From an uncultured Bacteroidaceae bacterium (GTDB taxonomy: Bacteria > Bacteroidota > Bacteroidia > Bacteroidales > Bacteroidaceae): a DNA stretch of 46,890 nt. Positions 1-8,475 of the stretch are shown in pieces. The stretch lies in contig CAKRYD010000019.1 in assembly GCA_934426255.1 (NCBI GenBank), positions 1 to 46,890 on the forward strand, read 5' to 3'. The translations under genes were made by a program, and so were the position numbers. Every line of letters begins with the position of its first letter. The stretch's first letter is position 1. A model generated the notes under the pieces. That model did no database searches. It worked only from the letters and a program-made list of their open reading frames with translations, and was not told the DNA's origin.

Positions 1-84
1 CTTAAATAATCTTCAAGGAAAATCTTGCAGAAAGGAAGGACTGAATCAGACCATTCTTACTACCGCTGAATAGTTACGAGTCCT

Positions 85-906
85 TCAGAATGTTTCCATC
101 CACTTTTCCATCAGTTTGGGCCACACCGCACCTACCTTGGCAATATTGGCACGAAGGCCGTAGCCATGGCCTCCGGTTGGATAGAAATGCATCTCAACCG
201 GCACTTTATGGTTACGCAGAGCCTGGGTAATGACTAACGCACTGTTGCCATAATCATCGTCGGCCGTCTGAAAGACGAAGAACGGGGGAGTGTTTTCCGT
301 AATGGTCAGTTCGGGAGTTAGCGTGTGGTTTTCGCCTAAATCCATGTAAGCAGGATATATCAATCCCACAAAATCGGGACGGGCCGACACGCGGTCTATG
401 TCATCAACGGCCTTATAGGAACTGATTCCAAAGCGTGTGCCTGCACGTGCAGAAAGGCTTGCTCCGGCAGAAAAGCCCATTATTCCCACTTTTTTACCGG
501 GGTTTTCGGCACGTACCATCCTAACGGCTCTTTGGGCATCCTGCAGCGCGCCATCGCGATTGTCGGGCACTCTGTAACGCAGCACATAAGCCGTATAGCC
601 AAGAGCATTGAGCCATTGTGCTATTTCAGTTCCTTCGTGATTGACAGCCAGGATGCCATAACCGCCACCGGGACATACGATGATTACTTTATCTCTGTTT
701 GTATTCTTAACCTTGAACTTTTCAAGCGTGGGTACTGGCATCTGCTTTATACGCAATATATCGTCGTTGCCCATTTCCTGCTCCATAGAGCCTTTGCCCA
801 GCACCACATCGGCCGGGCGTTTTTCGGGCCAGACATTGACTACATTGTCATTTGCTTTCACTTGCATCATCATTACGGACATGAATAATAATATCGCCTT
901 TTTCAT
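85..906 (-). CDS. secreted alpha/beta-hydrolase (acetyl-xylan-esterase-like)
   Basis: Predicted serine esterase of the alpha/beta-hydrolase fold, probably exported and acting on acylated carbohydrate. A signal peptide follows the chosen Met (MKKAILLFMSVMMMQVKA). The oxyanion-hole motif CPGGGYG, the nucleophile elbow GFSAGA and a C-terminal HGYG holding the likely catalytic His are visible; the Asp probably lies in the QTADDDYG stretch. About 273 residues is normal for the family. The reading frame opens 24 bases earlier (Met at 930), but a near-consensus promoter at 958-928 places the transcription start near 921, so the inner Met at 906 is preferred. Substrate is unknown. The gene stands alone, followed downstream by 84 bases with nothing recognisable. 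Confidence 0.85.
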   Translation of the reverse strand: MKKAILLFMSVMMMQVKANDNVVNVWPEKRPADVVLGKGSMEQEMGNDDILRIKQMPVPTLEKFKVKNTNRDKVIIVCPGGGYGILAVNHEGTEIAQWLNALGYTAYVLRYRVPDNRDGALQDAQRAVRMVRAENPGKKVGIMGFSAGASLSARAGTRFGISSYKAVDDIDRVSARPDFVGLIYPAYMDLGENHTLTPELTITENTPPFFVFQTADDDYGNSALVITQALRNHKVPVEMHFYPTGGHGYGLRANIAKVGAVWPKLMEKWMETF

Positions 907-927
907 TGCTTTCTTGTTTACGTACTG

Positions 928-958
928 CAAACTTAAGGAAAAGTTGCGTCATGGCAAA
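928..958 (-). promoter_or_regulatory. Bacteroidota-type promoter of the esterase gene
   Basis: On the minus strand TTTG (958-955) is followed after 19 bases by TAAGTTTG (935-928), an exact match to the Bacteroidota -33/-7 consensus TTTG-N19-21-TAnnTTTG. The start of transcription would be near 921, leaving a leader of about 15 bases. Confidence 0.7.
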
Positions 959-970
959 AGCATATAACAG

Positions 971-998
971 AAAAACAGGTGGCTCAACAAGCCACCTG
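971..998 (-). terminator. rho-independent terminator of the porin-like gene
   Basis: A 9 bp perfect stem (976-984 with 990-998) with a 5-base loop. On the minus strand it is followed by a run of five T (975-971). It lies 30 bases past the stop codon of the barrel gene at 1028. Confidence 0.8.
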
Positions 999-1027
999 CC
1001 CTCTTCTATGTTCTTGATAATGTCTTA

Positions 1028-1585
1028 TCAGAAATTCCAAACGAGACCGAATCTTAGGTCTGTTCCATCGAGCTTCAAGCCAAAACCGTTCTGTCCGAAA
1101 AAGGTTTCTGCGGTGTTGTCGTCAGCTGTTCTATAGCCAAAGAATCCTACATGAGCGATAAAGCTCAGCTGTTCGGTGAGATTTACTGACACACCGGGCT
1201 TCAAACCTACTTCCCATGCGTTTTGAGCATCGCCGCTATGGTCATTCACCTTTGTCTTATAGGTGCCGAAGCCAAAACCGCCGTCGAGGAACAGGTTCAC
1301 GTTGTTCAACTTCAACCATGTGTAACGTACATAGGGAGATACAACGATTGCATTGACTTTTGTGTCGACTCTGCCGCCGAGATATGAATAGGCGTAGCCA
1401 ATAGTTGTACCGATAGACAGATTCTCATCCAAGTTATAGCCGATTTCAGGAGCAATCTGGAACGTTGTATTGTTGGCTCCGTCCTGCCAATCACGCCAGA
1501 AATTCATCTCACCACCCAAGTAAACTTGAGCACTTGCTGTCACGGTCATTACAGCTGCGACCAATACTAATAATAATTTCTTCAT
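1028..1585 (-). CDS. small outer-membrane beta-barrel (porin-like) protein
   Basis: Predicted outer-membrane protein of 185 residues in the OmpA/OmpW-like 8-stranded barrel class. It has a clear signal peptide ending in TASAQ, alternating hydrophobic and polar strands throughout (for example APEIGYNLDENLSIGTTIGY and VSPYVRYTWLKL), and a terminal aromatic residue in LRFGLVWNF, the usual barrel-assembly signal. No enzymatic domain is present. It is flanked by its own terminator (998-971) and a -7 box (1645-1638), so it is probably monocistronic. The role is unknown; small barrels of this type in Bacteroidota are usually structural or nonspecific channels. Confidence 0.85.
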   Translation of the reverse strand: MKKLLLVLVAAVMTVTASAQVYLGGEMNFWRDWQDGANNTTFQIAPEIGYNLDENLSIGTTIGYAYSYLGGRVDTKVNAIVVSPYVRYTWLKLNNVNLFLDGGFGFGTYKTKVNDHSGDAQNAWEVGLKPGVSVNLTEQLSFIAHVGFFGYRTADDNTAETFFGQNGFGLKLDGTDLRFGLVWNF

Positions 1586-1637
1586 CTTACTTTGATTTTA
1601 AATTAAACACTATGTTTTATCAATCTCAAAACTGGTG

Positions 1638-1645
1638 CAAAGTTA
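1638..1645 (-). promoter_or_regulatory. -7 promoter box of the porin-like gene
   Basis: TAACTTTG on the minus strand matches TAnnTTTG and lies about 55 bases before the ATG at 1585. No convincing -33 element is seen at the expected distance. Confidence 0.5.
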
Positions 1646-1757
1646 GTACGTTTAATGGGCATGTATTCTCTCTTGGATGAAAAAATCGGTTCTATGAGGA
1701 AGTATTGACCAATATTATCGAACTTTCAGCAAAGAAAGCCGCTGCATAGGGACGGAT

Positions 1758-4697
1758 TCAGTAGAAAAGACGGGCTTTCCGAGCTCCTTGCGGACGCGGC
1801 CTTTTGGTTCCTTTCACGCGATTGCCACCCATTGTGTTGATTTTGTATTGAAATCCCAGCATGAAATAGTCGCGCAAGGCGGCCGAACGTGTGTCTGTGA
1901 TGGTTAAGTTGCTGATTCTCCGCTCCACTTCCGAGCGTTGATGCAATATGTCGAATATCTGAAAGGTGAGCAGGCCTGCGCTCTTCTTGAGGAAACGCAT
2001 GGACAGACGTGCATTCCATAATGCAATATTTTTCTGAATGTTGGCCGAATATCCGTGACGGCTTGTGAAGTTTATCGACGAAGCAAGCTGGAAGTTCAAG
2101 GGCAAGTCCATTTGCATCATGGCCCGCAAATGGTAGTCGAAAGTCTCGCGCTTATTGGCTGTACGGATGCTGTTGTCAATCTTATAGTATACCAGGCCTG
2201 CACTAATACCGGTTGAAAATGTCTCATAGCGATAGCGCAGCTGTAGGTTTTGGCGCAGGCGCAAGCTGCGTGTGTGGTTTTTCAAGGCATATGCCTGAAG
2301 TTTGTCTACGTCATCGGGCTGCAAATCCTGGAAATCCGCATGTATGCCTGCCAACAGGAGTTCATTGGATGTCAGCGGTGTGGAATTGTAGTTGATGTCG
2401 TCACTCATGTCCATCTGCGTAGATGTGGAAAGGCTGAGCCGTTGCAATGAATCGAGTGGTGTGTTGAAATTCAGGTTACTACGCAGGCTATGACGGCCGT
2501 CAACATTCATCAGTTTGGAGACGCGTATGCCCGACGAGGATTCATAGAGCGACATGTTCGACACTTCATTGCTTACCACTGCATAGCTGAAGCCGGCCGA
2601 CAAGCTGCGGTGGGTTCTTTCTCCGTAATGGTTGAAGTTGGCTTCCATGCGGTTGGTAAATGAGGGTTTCAGTGCCGGATTGCCATAGCGCACGTTTTGG
2701 GGATTGGTCTTGTCGATAACTTCCTGCAGGTTTTCTATGTCGGGCTCATTGCTGTTTCCGTGATACCTGACATTCAGCGATGTGCGTTTGCTGAAACGAT
2801 AACGAAAGTTCAGGCCGGGCGACCAGCTCAACACGTCTTGTGTGACAAGTCCCTTATCCATTTTCGGCCCGAAGATGTAGTTGGTTGCATTGTGACGGGG
2901 ATTGACATTGATGCCGTAACTCAGGTTTACCTTCTTCGACACGTGGCGCATGTTAAGGTTGAATGTGTGTGATATATAGGTGTTTTCATTGCAAGAGCTC
3001 AAGGAGGTGTCTACGGGGACAGTGGCCCAATCCACCTCAGTAGCATCAAAACCCACAGAGTCGGCACGGGCATATTCCACCTGATAGCCATAACGGTTGG
3101 CACGAGCATGGCGATAGCTGTAATTATACCTGAACTGCAGAAATGCGCCCTTGAACACGGGTTCACTATAGGCTACCCCCACGCTGTAGTTCATGCTGAA
3201 GCGATCTGCGGCGGAGTGGCGGTTGTAATTCCTATTGCGCCGCATCTGCAAGTAGTAGGTGGTGATGTTGCGGGAATAGGAGTTCGACGCAGACGAACTG
3301 TAACCATAGGATGCGTTCACAGCCACATTGCGACCTGTGGGACTTAGATGCCGTGAGGCATTGAGACGGATACTTTCGTTAGAGCCCTCATTGTCTGAAG
3401 CACTGGCCGAAAGGCGTTGATTGATGTCTACTGTATCTGCATCCATTCTGCCGCTCCAGCGTTGGGCCGAAGATTTGCCGGTGGTCCAATTGTCAGTCCT
3501 GAAATAGGAAAAAGAGGGCTGGACATGAAGCGAGGTTAACGTGTCGGGTTTCCATTCCCATCTAAAGTCGGCACTCAGTTCGTTGCGGCGGCGGCCGGAA
3601 TGATTTTCGTTGTCGTTGTAGCGATAACTTGAGTCACTGTAGGATGTTTCCGAATGAGACTGCGAGCTGTTTTCCGCATCAGTGTGGCCATATCTCACGT
3701 TACCCGACAGGCGATATTTGTCTTTTTTGTCCTTTGCATATGTAATGCCTGCCGACTTGGATGCCGTGAATCCGGGCCGGGCTGCTCGCGAAAAGTTCAT
3801 GGCATCGTTGCCTTTTTCAGAGAAACCGGGGTTATTGATGTTGTTCATTCCTCCCATGACCGACAGTTGTCCGTCTCTACGAAAGCGATTGACATTCAAA
3901 GCTGTGCTATACCTATCATCACTGCCGGCGGCACCGCTTGCCCTGCCTACGAGGCCTTTTAGCAGGTTAGGCTTTACCACGAGGTCGATGACATTGTTTT
4001 CCACTCCGTCGTCAATGCCGGTAAGACGCGCCTGTTCGGATTTGCGGTCGTAGGTCTTTATACGTTTGATGATGTTGGCCGGAAGATTTTTCAGTGCCAT
4101 TTGCGGGTCATCACCAAAGAACTCCCTGCCGTTGACCAACACTTTGCTATACTCTTTTCCATTGATGGTTATCTTACCGTCGTCGGTGATTTCTGCTCCG
4201 GGTATGCGTTCAATCAGGTCTTCCACCATAGAGCCCTCGGGGGTTGGGTAGGCATCTGCGTTATACGAAACCGTGTCTTCGATGACTGTAACCGGTGGCA
4301 GACTTGCAGTGACAACAGCCGCATTGAGCATCAGATCGTCGGGCATCATTTTCAGCACGGGAGCAGAGACTGCACGACGTGAAGCCGTTACGGCGAAATT
4401 GACAAAGCCTTTTTGGTATCCCACCATCGAATAGCTCATCACGTAGTTGCCCGCAGCCAGACCTGCAATGCGATAGTTTCCCGTGGAATCGGTCACGACT
4501 CCGGCACGGAGAATACTGTCGTTGGCCGTCATCACTCTCATAGAGATGCCGGCCATGGGCCTGCCTTCATCATTGACCACACGGCCTTGAATGCTTCCAA
4601 GGGTATCGGTTGCAGCAGGATTGAATGCAGCCACTTGGGTCACTAACTGCAGCATGACGCTAAGCAAAAAAACACGCTTGCACCATTTTGCAAGCAT
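1758..4697 (-). CDS. TonB-receptor-like outer-membrane beta-barrel protein
   Basis: Large outer-membrane protein of 979 residues. After a signal peptide (KWCKR then a hydrophobic stretch ending QVAA) comes a carboxypeptidase-regulatory-like beta-sandwich (GSIQGRVVNDEGRPMAGISM, roughly residues 35-115). A plug-like domain follows (EDLIERIPGAEITDDGKITINGK, roughly 140-260), then a long barrel rich in Tyr, Asn and Arg strands to the end. This order matches the 'outer membrane beta-barrel family' relatives of SusC-type TonB-dependent receptors. No SusD partner and no polysaccharide locus sit beside it, so it may not be a glycan importer. The frame also has a Met at 4730; the inner Met gives the more typical signal peptide. 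The 22-23 bp repeat array lies directly upstream. Confidence 0.8.
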   Translation of the reverse strand: MLAKWCKRVFLLSVMLQLVTQVAAFNPAATDTLGSIQGRVVNDEGRPMAGISMRVMTANDSILRAGVVTDSTGNYRIAGLAAGNYVMSYSMVGYQKGFVNFAVTASRRAVSAPVLKMMPDDLMLNAAVVTASLPPVTVIEDTVSYNADAYPTPEGSMVEDLIERIPGAEITDDGKITINGKEYSKVLVNGREFFGDDPQMALKNLPANIIKRIKTYDRKSEQARLTGIDDGVENNVIDLVVKPNLLKGLVGRASGAAGSDDRYSTALNVNRFRRDGQLSVMGGMNNINNPGFSEKGNDAMNFSRAARPGFTASKSAGITYAKDKKDKYRLSGNVRYGHTDAENSSQSHSETSYSDSSYRYNDNENHSGRRRNELSADFRWEWKPDTLTSLHVQPSFSYFRTDNWTTGKSSAQRWSGRMDADTVDINQRLSASASDNEGSNESIRLNASRHLSPTGRNVAVNASYGYSSSASNSYSRNITTYYLQMRRNRNYNRHSAADRFSMNYSVGVAYSEPVFKGAFLQFRYNYSYRHARANRYGYQVEYARADSVGFDATEVDWATVPVDTSLSSCNENTYISHTFNLNMRHVSKKVNLSYGINVNPRHNATNYIFGPKMDKGLVTQDVLSWSPGLNFRYRFSKRTSLNVRYHGNSNEPDIENLQEVIDKTNPQNVRYGNPALKPSFTNRMEANFNHYGERTHRSLSAGFSYAVVSNEVSNMSLYESSSGIRVSKLMNVDGRHSLRSNLNFNTPLDSLQRLSLSTSTQMDMSDDINYNSTPLTSNELLLAGIHADFQDLQPDDVDKLQAYALKNHTRSLRLRQNLQLRYRYETFSTGISAGLVYYKIDNSIRTANKRETFDYHLRAMMQMDLPLNFQLASSINFTSRHGYSANIQKNIALWNARLSMRFLKKSAGLLTFQIFDILHQRSEVERRISNLTITDTRSAALRDYFMLGFQYKINTMGGNRVKGTKRPRPQGARKARLFY

Positions 4698-4796
4698 GAT
4701 GACAGTTGCTATGACTGGGGTTGATGACATGAGTATTTACGTTTCGTGTTACCTTTGACTGACCATTTAAACATGATGAAGTTTAATTCGTCCAAA

Positions 4797-4980
4797 CGAT
4801 GTGTATAGCTTGTGCGTGCGATGTGTACAGATCGCAGCATGCGATGCGTCAAGTTGTGGCATGCGATGTGTACAGGTTGCATTGTGCGATCTGTACACAT
4901 CGTAACCTGCAATGCGGCACATTGCAACCTGCGATGTGTACAGATCGTTTTCTCAATCTATACAGACCGAAATACGCAAT
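4797..4980. repeat. degenerate 22-23 bp tandem array with near-palindromic cores
   Basis: Eight units begin at 4797, 4819, 4842, 4864, 4887, 4910, 4932 and 4954, with a ninth decayed one at 4977. Spacing is 22 or 23 bases throughout. The best units (4819, 4932) carry CGATGTGTACAGATCG, almost its own reverse complement around TGTACA; the unit at 4887 carries CGATCTGTACACATCG, exactly the reverse complement of that core. Units at 4842 and 4910 have diverged most. The 6-7 bases between cores mostly end in TG. The array sits between the start of the barrel-protein gene and the end of the OmpA-like gene, and its near end is about 65-100 bases before the barrel gene. Function is unknown. Confidence 0.85.
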
Positions 4981-5062
4981 ACATATATACCTAACAAACA
5001 ACATCTTGGCTATTAATGCAGCACCACTGCCATCAGAAGTTCCAAAACAGGTCTACAAAGCC

Positions 5063-5098
5063 GAAGAAGCCTTTCGCCCATGGGCGAAAGGCTTCTTC
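5063..5098. terminator. 36 bp perfect palindrome, probable terminator of the OmpA-like gene
   Basis: The two 18-base arms are exact reverse complements with no spacer (centre between 5080 and 5081), and the stem is GC-rich in its middle. It begins 24 bases after the stop codon of the minus-strand gene at 5122. No strong T-run follows on either strand, so a terminator or RNA-stabilising hairpin is inferred from position. Confidence 0.6.
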
Positions 5099-5121
5099 AC
5101 TTATGTCTCTGACAGGCATTT

Positions 5122-6018
5122 TCAGTCTGACGTTGCAGTGGTTTCGGTCTCGGGAGCCTTGTCGATCAAGTCCATGAACTGGTCGAGCTTCGGTGTAATG
5201 ATGATCTGCGTGCGTCTGTTGCGCTGCTTGCCCAGTTCGGTATCGTTGGAGACAATGGGATTGTATTCACCACGTCCGGCAGCTGACAACCTTTTGGGTT
5301 CCACTCCATAACGTGTCTGCAGAGCCTGTACCACGGAACTGGCACGCAAACAACTCAAGTCCCAGTTGTTGCGGATATTGGGACGCGAGATGGGCACAGG
5401 GTCGGTATTGCCTTCAACCAGCACGTCATAGTCGCGATAGTCCTTGATGATTTTGGCTATTTTGCTCAGTGTTTCATCGGCACGGTCGTTGATTTCATAG
5501 CTGCCCGACTTGTAGAGCATGTTGTCGGCCAAGGAGATATATACCACTCCTTTCAGCACTTTCACGTCTACTTCCTGCAACTCGTCACGGGTCAGACTGC
5601 GCGTCAGGTTGTTGGTGAGCACCATATTCAAAGAGTCGCTCTTGGTCTTTGCGTCTACCAGTTGCTTGATGAAGCGGTTAGAGGCATTGATTTCATCAAC
5701 CAGCTTTGATATATTAATGTTGCCCTGAGAGTTTTGACGTAAGCTCTGATCCAGAGAGCCCTGCAGCTTCTGATAGTCGGATCGCAGGTCGTCAACCCGC
5801 TTCTTTTCATCTTTCAAACGCTGCTGCTCAGCTGCAATTCTGTCTTGTAGGTTCTTTGTGGTTGCATTGCACTCAGCCAACTCTACGCGAGTATCTTCAT
5901 TCAATTGTTTCAGTTTGGCATTTTCAGCCTGCAAAGCCTGAAACTGTTTCTTACTTGCGCAACTACTCACAAGTATAGTTGCCAACAATGTCACTAATAA
6001 TAATGATTGGTGTTTCAT
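5122..6018 (-). CDS. OmpA-family peptidoglycan-binding lipoprotein
   Basis: Predicted outer-membrane-anchored lipoprotein of 298 residues. The signal sequence ends in a lipobox LVSSC with Cys20 as the lipidated residue. Residues of about 25-120 form a heptad-rich coiled coil (LQAENAKLKQLNED, LQDRIAAEQQRLKDEKKR). The C-terminal half is an OmpA-type domain that binds diaminopimelate in peptidoglycan: VLVEGNTDPVP, NWDLSCLRASSVVQAL, RLSAAGRGEYNP and the final QRNRRTQIIITP with the conserved NRR. It probably tethers the outer membrane to the cell wall. It is monocistronic by layout, with 143 bases upstream containing a weak TAACTTGC -7-like element and the palindrome at 5063-5098 downstream. Confidence 0.9.
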   Translation of the reverse strand: MKHQSLLLVTLLATILVSSCASKKQFQALQAENAKLKQLNEDTRVELAECNATTKNLQDRIAAEQQRLKDEKKRVDDLRSDYQKLQGSLDQSLRQNSQGNINISKLVDEINASNRFIKQLVDAKTKSDSLNMVLTNNLTRSLTRDELQEVDVKVLKGVVYISLADNMLYKSGSYEINDRADETLSKIAKIIKDYRDYDVLVEGNTDPVPISRPNIRNNWDLSCLRASSVVQALQTRYGVEPKRLSAAGRGEYNPIVSNDTELGKQRNRRTQIIITPKLDQFMDLIDKAPETETTATSD

Positions 6019-6161
6019 CTTTGTATGTTTTGCACAGCCCTAAGGCTGTATGTTAAAGTAATGAGGCGCAAGTTACACATTTTCGCCTGTTGATGCATCA
6101 CAAAGAGCAGAATTAGAGTCTGTTTATGCTTTATTTAACTTCTGAGGGGCACTAAAGTGCG

Positions 6162-6599
6162 CTATTTGACATCTTTAGATTGCTTCTTGACCCAAGAATA
6201 ATAGGTTTGAAGCTCTGCACCTACCATGCGCATGACATAGCCAAGCAATGCCACATCGTCCAGGAATCCGATGCCCGGCAACCAGTCGGGAATGATGTCG
6301 ATAGGGGTGACTACATAGATGAGCAACGCTACAATCAAGATCAGCTTGGCAGGATTATAGGCTTTGTAACGCCCGTGTGAAATGTCGTTTACATAGTGAT
6401 AGAGCAGCAACAAATCTTTGAGCACAGAAGCCAAAGCACCGTTGTTGAACATGCGGGCCACGAGACCTAAAAGTCCGTCGAGCCGTTTCTTGTCGGCCAG
6501 ATAGCTTTGTGCCTCGCGAAACCAGTGGCCTTGCTCGAACTCATGGAACAGTCTACGTCCTGCATCCACGGGATTGAAATTCTTTTTCCACCTCATCAT
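6162..6599 (-). CDS. YkvA-family (DUF1232) membrane protein
   Basis: Small protein of 145 residues with the DUF1232 signature: a hydrophobic segment ILIVALLIYVVTPIDIIPDWLPGIGFLDDVALLGYVMRM that contains the family's characteristic P-x-D-x-I-P-D-x-x-P-x-x-G-x-x-D-D pattern. The N-terminal 60 residues are amphipathic and charged. Members are inner-membrane proteins of unknown function. It follows the transporter gene by 17 bases and is probably co-transcribed with it. A second Met directly after the first gives an alternative start one codon in. Confidence 0.85.
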   Translation of the reverse strand: MMRWKKNFNPVDAGRRLFHEFEQGHWFREAQSYLADKKRLDGLLGLVARMFNNGALASVLKDLLLLYHYVNDISHGRYKAYNPAKLILIVALLIYVVTPIDIIPDWLPGIGFLDDVALLGYVMRMVGAELQTYYSWVKKQSKDVK

Positions 6600-6616
6600 T
6601 GCTACAGTCTTTCGGC

Positions 6617-8353
6617 TTATGAGCAGCAGAACAGAATGATCAACTGTGCCGTCAAGATGCGTAGGAACATGGAAAGCGGATAAACCGTAGAATAGCTCAC
6701 TGCAGGTGCATCGTTGTTGGCCAAATCATTTGAGAAGCCAAGCAAGGGAGGGTCGGTGTTGGAACCGGCAATCAATCCCATGAAAGTGAAATAGTTCAAC
6801 TTATATCTGAGGCGCGCAATCACACCGATGATAAGTATCGGAACAATTGTTATGATGGCTCCCGTCCATACATATTTAATACCGTCGCCGGCAATCAGAG
6901 TGTTCCAGAAGTTGGCACCGGCCTTTATGCCCACACTTGCCAGGAACAGGATGAGTCCCAGTTCGCGCACAAAGAGATTCACACTGGTGGTTGTATACGA
7001 CACCAGATGCAGCTTGTAGCCATAGCGGCCGATGAGGATGGCCACGATCAAGGGGCCTCCGGCAATACCAAGCTTCACAGGATTAGGGATGCCCGATATA
7101 GTAATGGGCAGGCTTCCCAGCAGGATGCCCAACAAGATGCCAATGAAAATAGGTGCCATGTTGGGGGTATTCAAACGCTTTACCGAGTTGCCTACCAGGT
7201 CGGCCACACGCTTTACCTTGGCTTCTGTGCCCACCACCATCAGGCGGTCACCGATCTGAAGCTGCAAATCCCTATTGGCAAACAAGTCCATGCCTGAACG
7301 GGTGAAACGGGTGATATTGACACCATAAACAGAGTTAAAGTGCATCTGTCCGAACGTTTTGCCTTCTATTTCGGGCTTCGTCACCACTACACGCTTGGAG
7401 ATAATCGGAGAATGGTCTTCGTCCCAGTCCATCTGAATGCGTTCCCCAAGGAATGCCGTAATGGCCTCTGCATCATCCTCGGCACAAACAATGCGCATCT
7501 TGTCTCCGGTGCAAAAGAGCGTATCGTTGTTGGCCTGCAAAATCTGGCCGTCATGCTCAACACGTGTGCAGACAAATGTGCGGCCAAGGAAGCGGCTTAC
7601 ATCAAACAATGACTTGCCGTTGAGCGACTTGTTGGATGCAACTATGGTCATATGGAAAGGACGGGCATGGGGATTGGCATCCATCTGCTTTTGTATGGCA
7701 TCCTCTTCTGACTTTAAGGAAATGCGCATAATATAGCGGATGGCAATGGTAGCCCCTATCATTCCGAGCACACCCAAGGGATAGGCACAGGCATAAGCCG
7801 ATGCCAGCTGATGGCCGTTCATTGCATCTTTCAATGCCGCATTGTTGGCAAAGACCTCGGTTAGCGTTTCGTTGGCGGCACCAAGACCGGGAGTATTGGT
7901 GACCGCACCGCAGAGCACACCCACCATCATAGGAAGATTGGACGGATTGTTGGTGTCGAACACCAGAAAATAAAGGGCGAACATCACACCCACATTCAGC
8001 AACACAAGCGTCATGGCCAGCATATTGAGACGTATGCCTCCCTGCTTGAAAGACGAGAAGAAGCCGGGCCCCACCTGCAGACCTATACAATAGACAAAGA
8101 GTATCAGGCCGAAATCCTGCACAAAATTCAAGGCCGCAGCAGGACAGGCAAAGCCTTCTTGCGTCTGTATGCCCAGCATGTTGTAGACATGACCCACGAC
8201 AATGCCCATAAAGAGGACAAAGGTTGTACCCAAAGATATTCCGCCTACCTTGATTTTACCTAACTTGAAACCGCACACGATGACGATGGCGTAGATAAAA
8301 ACAATGTGAGCCGATGATGTAAGATTCGTAAACAGCGATTGTATCCAATCCAT
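6617..8353 (-). CDS. AspT/YidE-family transporter with two TrkA-C domains
   Basis: Predicted inner-membrane transporter of 578 residues. It has the family's duplicated architecture: an N-terminal block of hydrophobic helices (about residues 10-205), two RCK_C/TrkA-C regulatory domains in tandem (about 215-380; the second starts near VTKPEIEGKTFGQMHF), and a C-terminal helix block ending in YPLSMFLRILTAQLIILF. Each block carries a glycine-rich P-G/P-P motif (TNTPGLGAANET; GSNTDPPLLGFSNDL). AspT exchanges aspartate for alanine in lactic acid bacteria; the Bacteroidota members and E. coli YidE/YbjL have no firmly known substrate, so only transport is claimed. It starts the two-gene unit with the DUF1232 gene and has its own promoter. 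Confidence 0.88.
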   Translation of the reverse strand: MDWIQSLFTNLTSSAHIVFIYAIVIVCGFKLGKIKVGGISLGTTFVLFMGIVVGHVYNMLGIQTQEGFACPAAALNFVQDFGLILFVYCIGLQVGPGFFSSFKQGGIRLNMLAMTLVLLNVGVMFALYFLVFDTNNPSNLPMMVGVLCGAVTNTPGLGAANETLTEVFANNAALKDAMNGHQLASAYACAYPLGVLGMIGATIAIRYIMRISLKSEEDAIQKQMDANPHARPFHMTIVASNKSLNGKSLFDVSRFLGRTFVCTRVEHDGQILQANNDTLFCTGDKMRIVCAEDDAEAITAFLGERIQMDWDEDHSPIISKRVVVTKPEIEGKTFGQMHFNSVYGVNITRFTRSGMDLFANRDLQLQIGDRLMVVGTEAKVKRVADLVGNSVKRLNTPNMAPIFIGILLGILLGSLPITISGIPNPVKLGIAGGPLIVAILIGRYGYKLHLVSYTTTSVNLFVRELGLILFLASVGIKAGANFWNTLIAGDGIKYVWTGAIITIVPILIIGVIARLRYKLNYFTFMGLIAGSNTDPPLLGFSNDLANNDAPAVSYSTVYPLSMFLRILTAQLIILFCCS

Positions 8354-8379
8354 ATTTGTGGCTATAAAAAATTCGGGTG

Positions 8380-8412
8380 CAAAATTACGACTTTTTTATA
8401 TTTGGCAGACAA
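8380..8412 (-). promoter_or_regulatory. promoter of the AspT-like transporter gene
   Basis: TAATTTTG (8387-8380, minus strand) matches TAnnTTTG exactly; TTG at 8412-8410 lies 22 bases upstream. The ATG follows at 8353, giving a short leader of about 20 bases. Confidence 0.6.
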
Positions 8413-8475
8413 TACGCCTACAAGAAAGTTGGTCTGCAAGGAGAAAAAAAGCGAACCAAGAAACTTTCTACTTGC

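Noticed and set aside
1..84. A tRNA or gene end at the left edge
   Set aside because: No clover-leaf, no CCA context and no frame with a recognisable C-terminus.
4797..4980. A CRISPR array
   Set aside because: The segments between cores are only 6-7 bases and similar to each other, cores are degenerate, and no cas gene is in the window.
4799..5311. Plus-strand open frames through the repeat array (up to 170 codons)
   Set aside because: They arise because the repeat has few stops; the peptide is a translated repeat that then runs into antisense of the OmpA-like gene.
7602..8090. 162-codon minus-strand frame inside the transporter gene
   Set aside because: It is an alternate frame of the AspT-like gene, Cys- and Arg-rich with no domain; the main frame shows full family structure.
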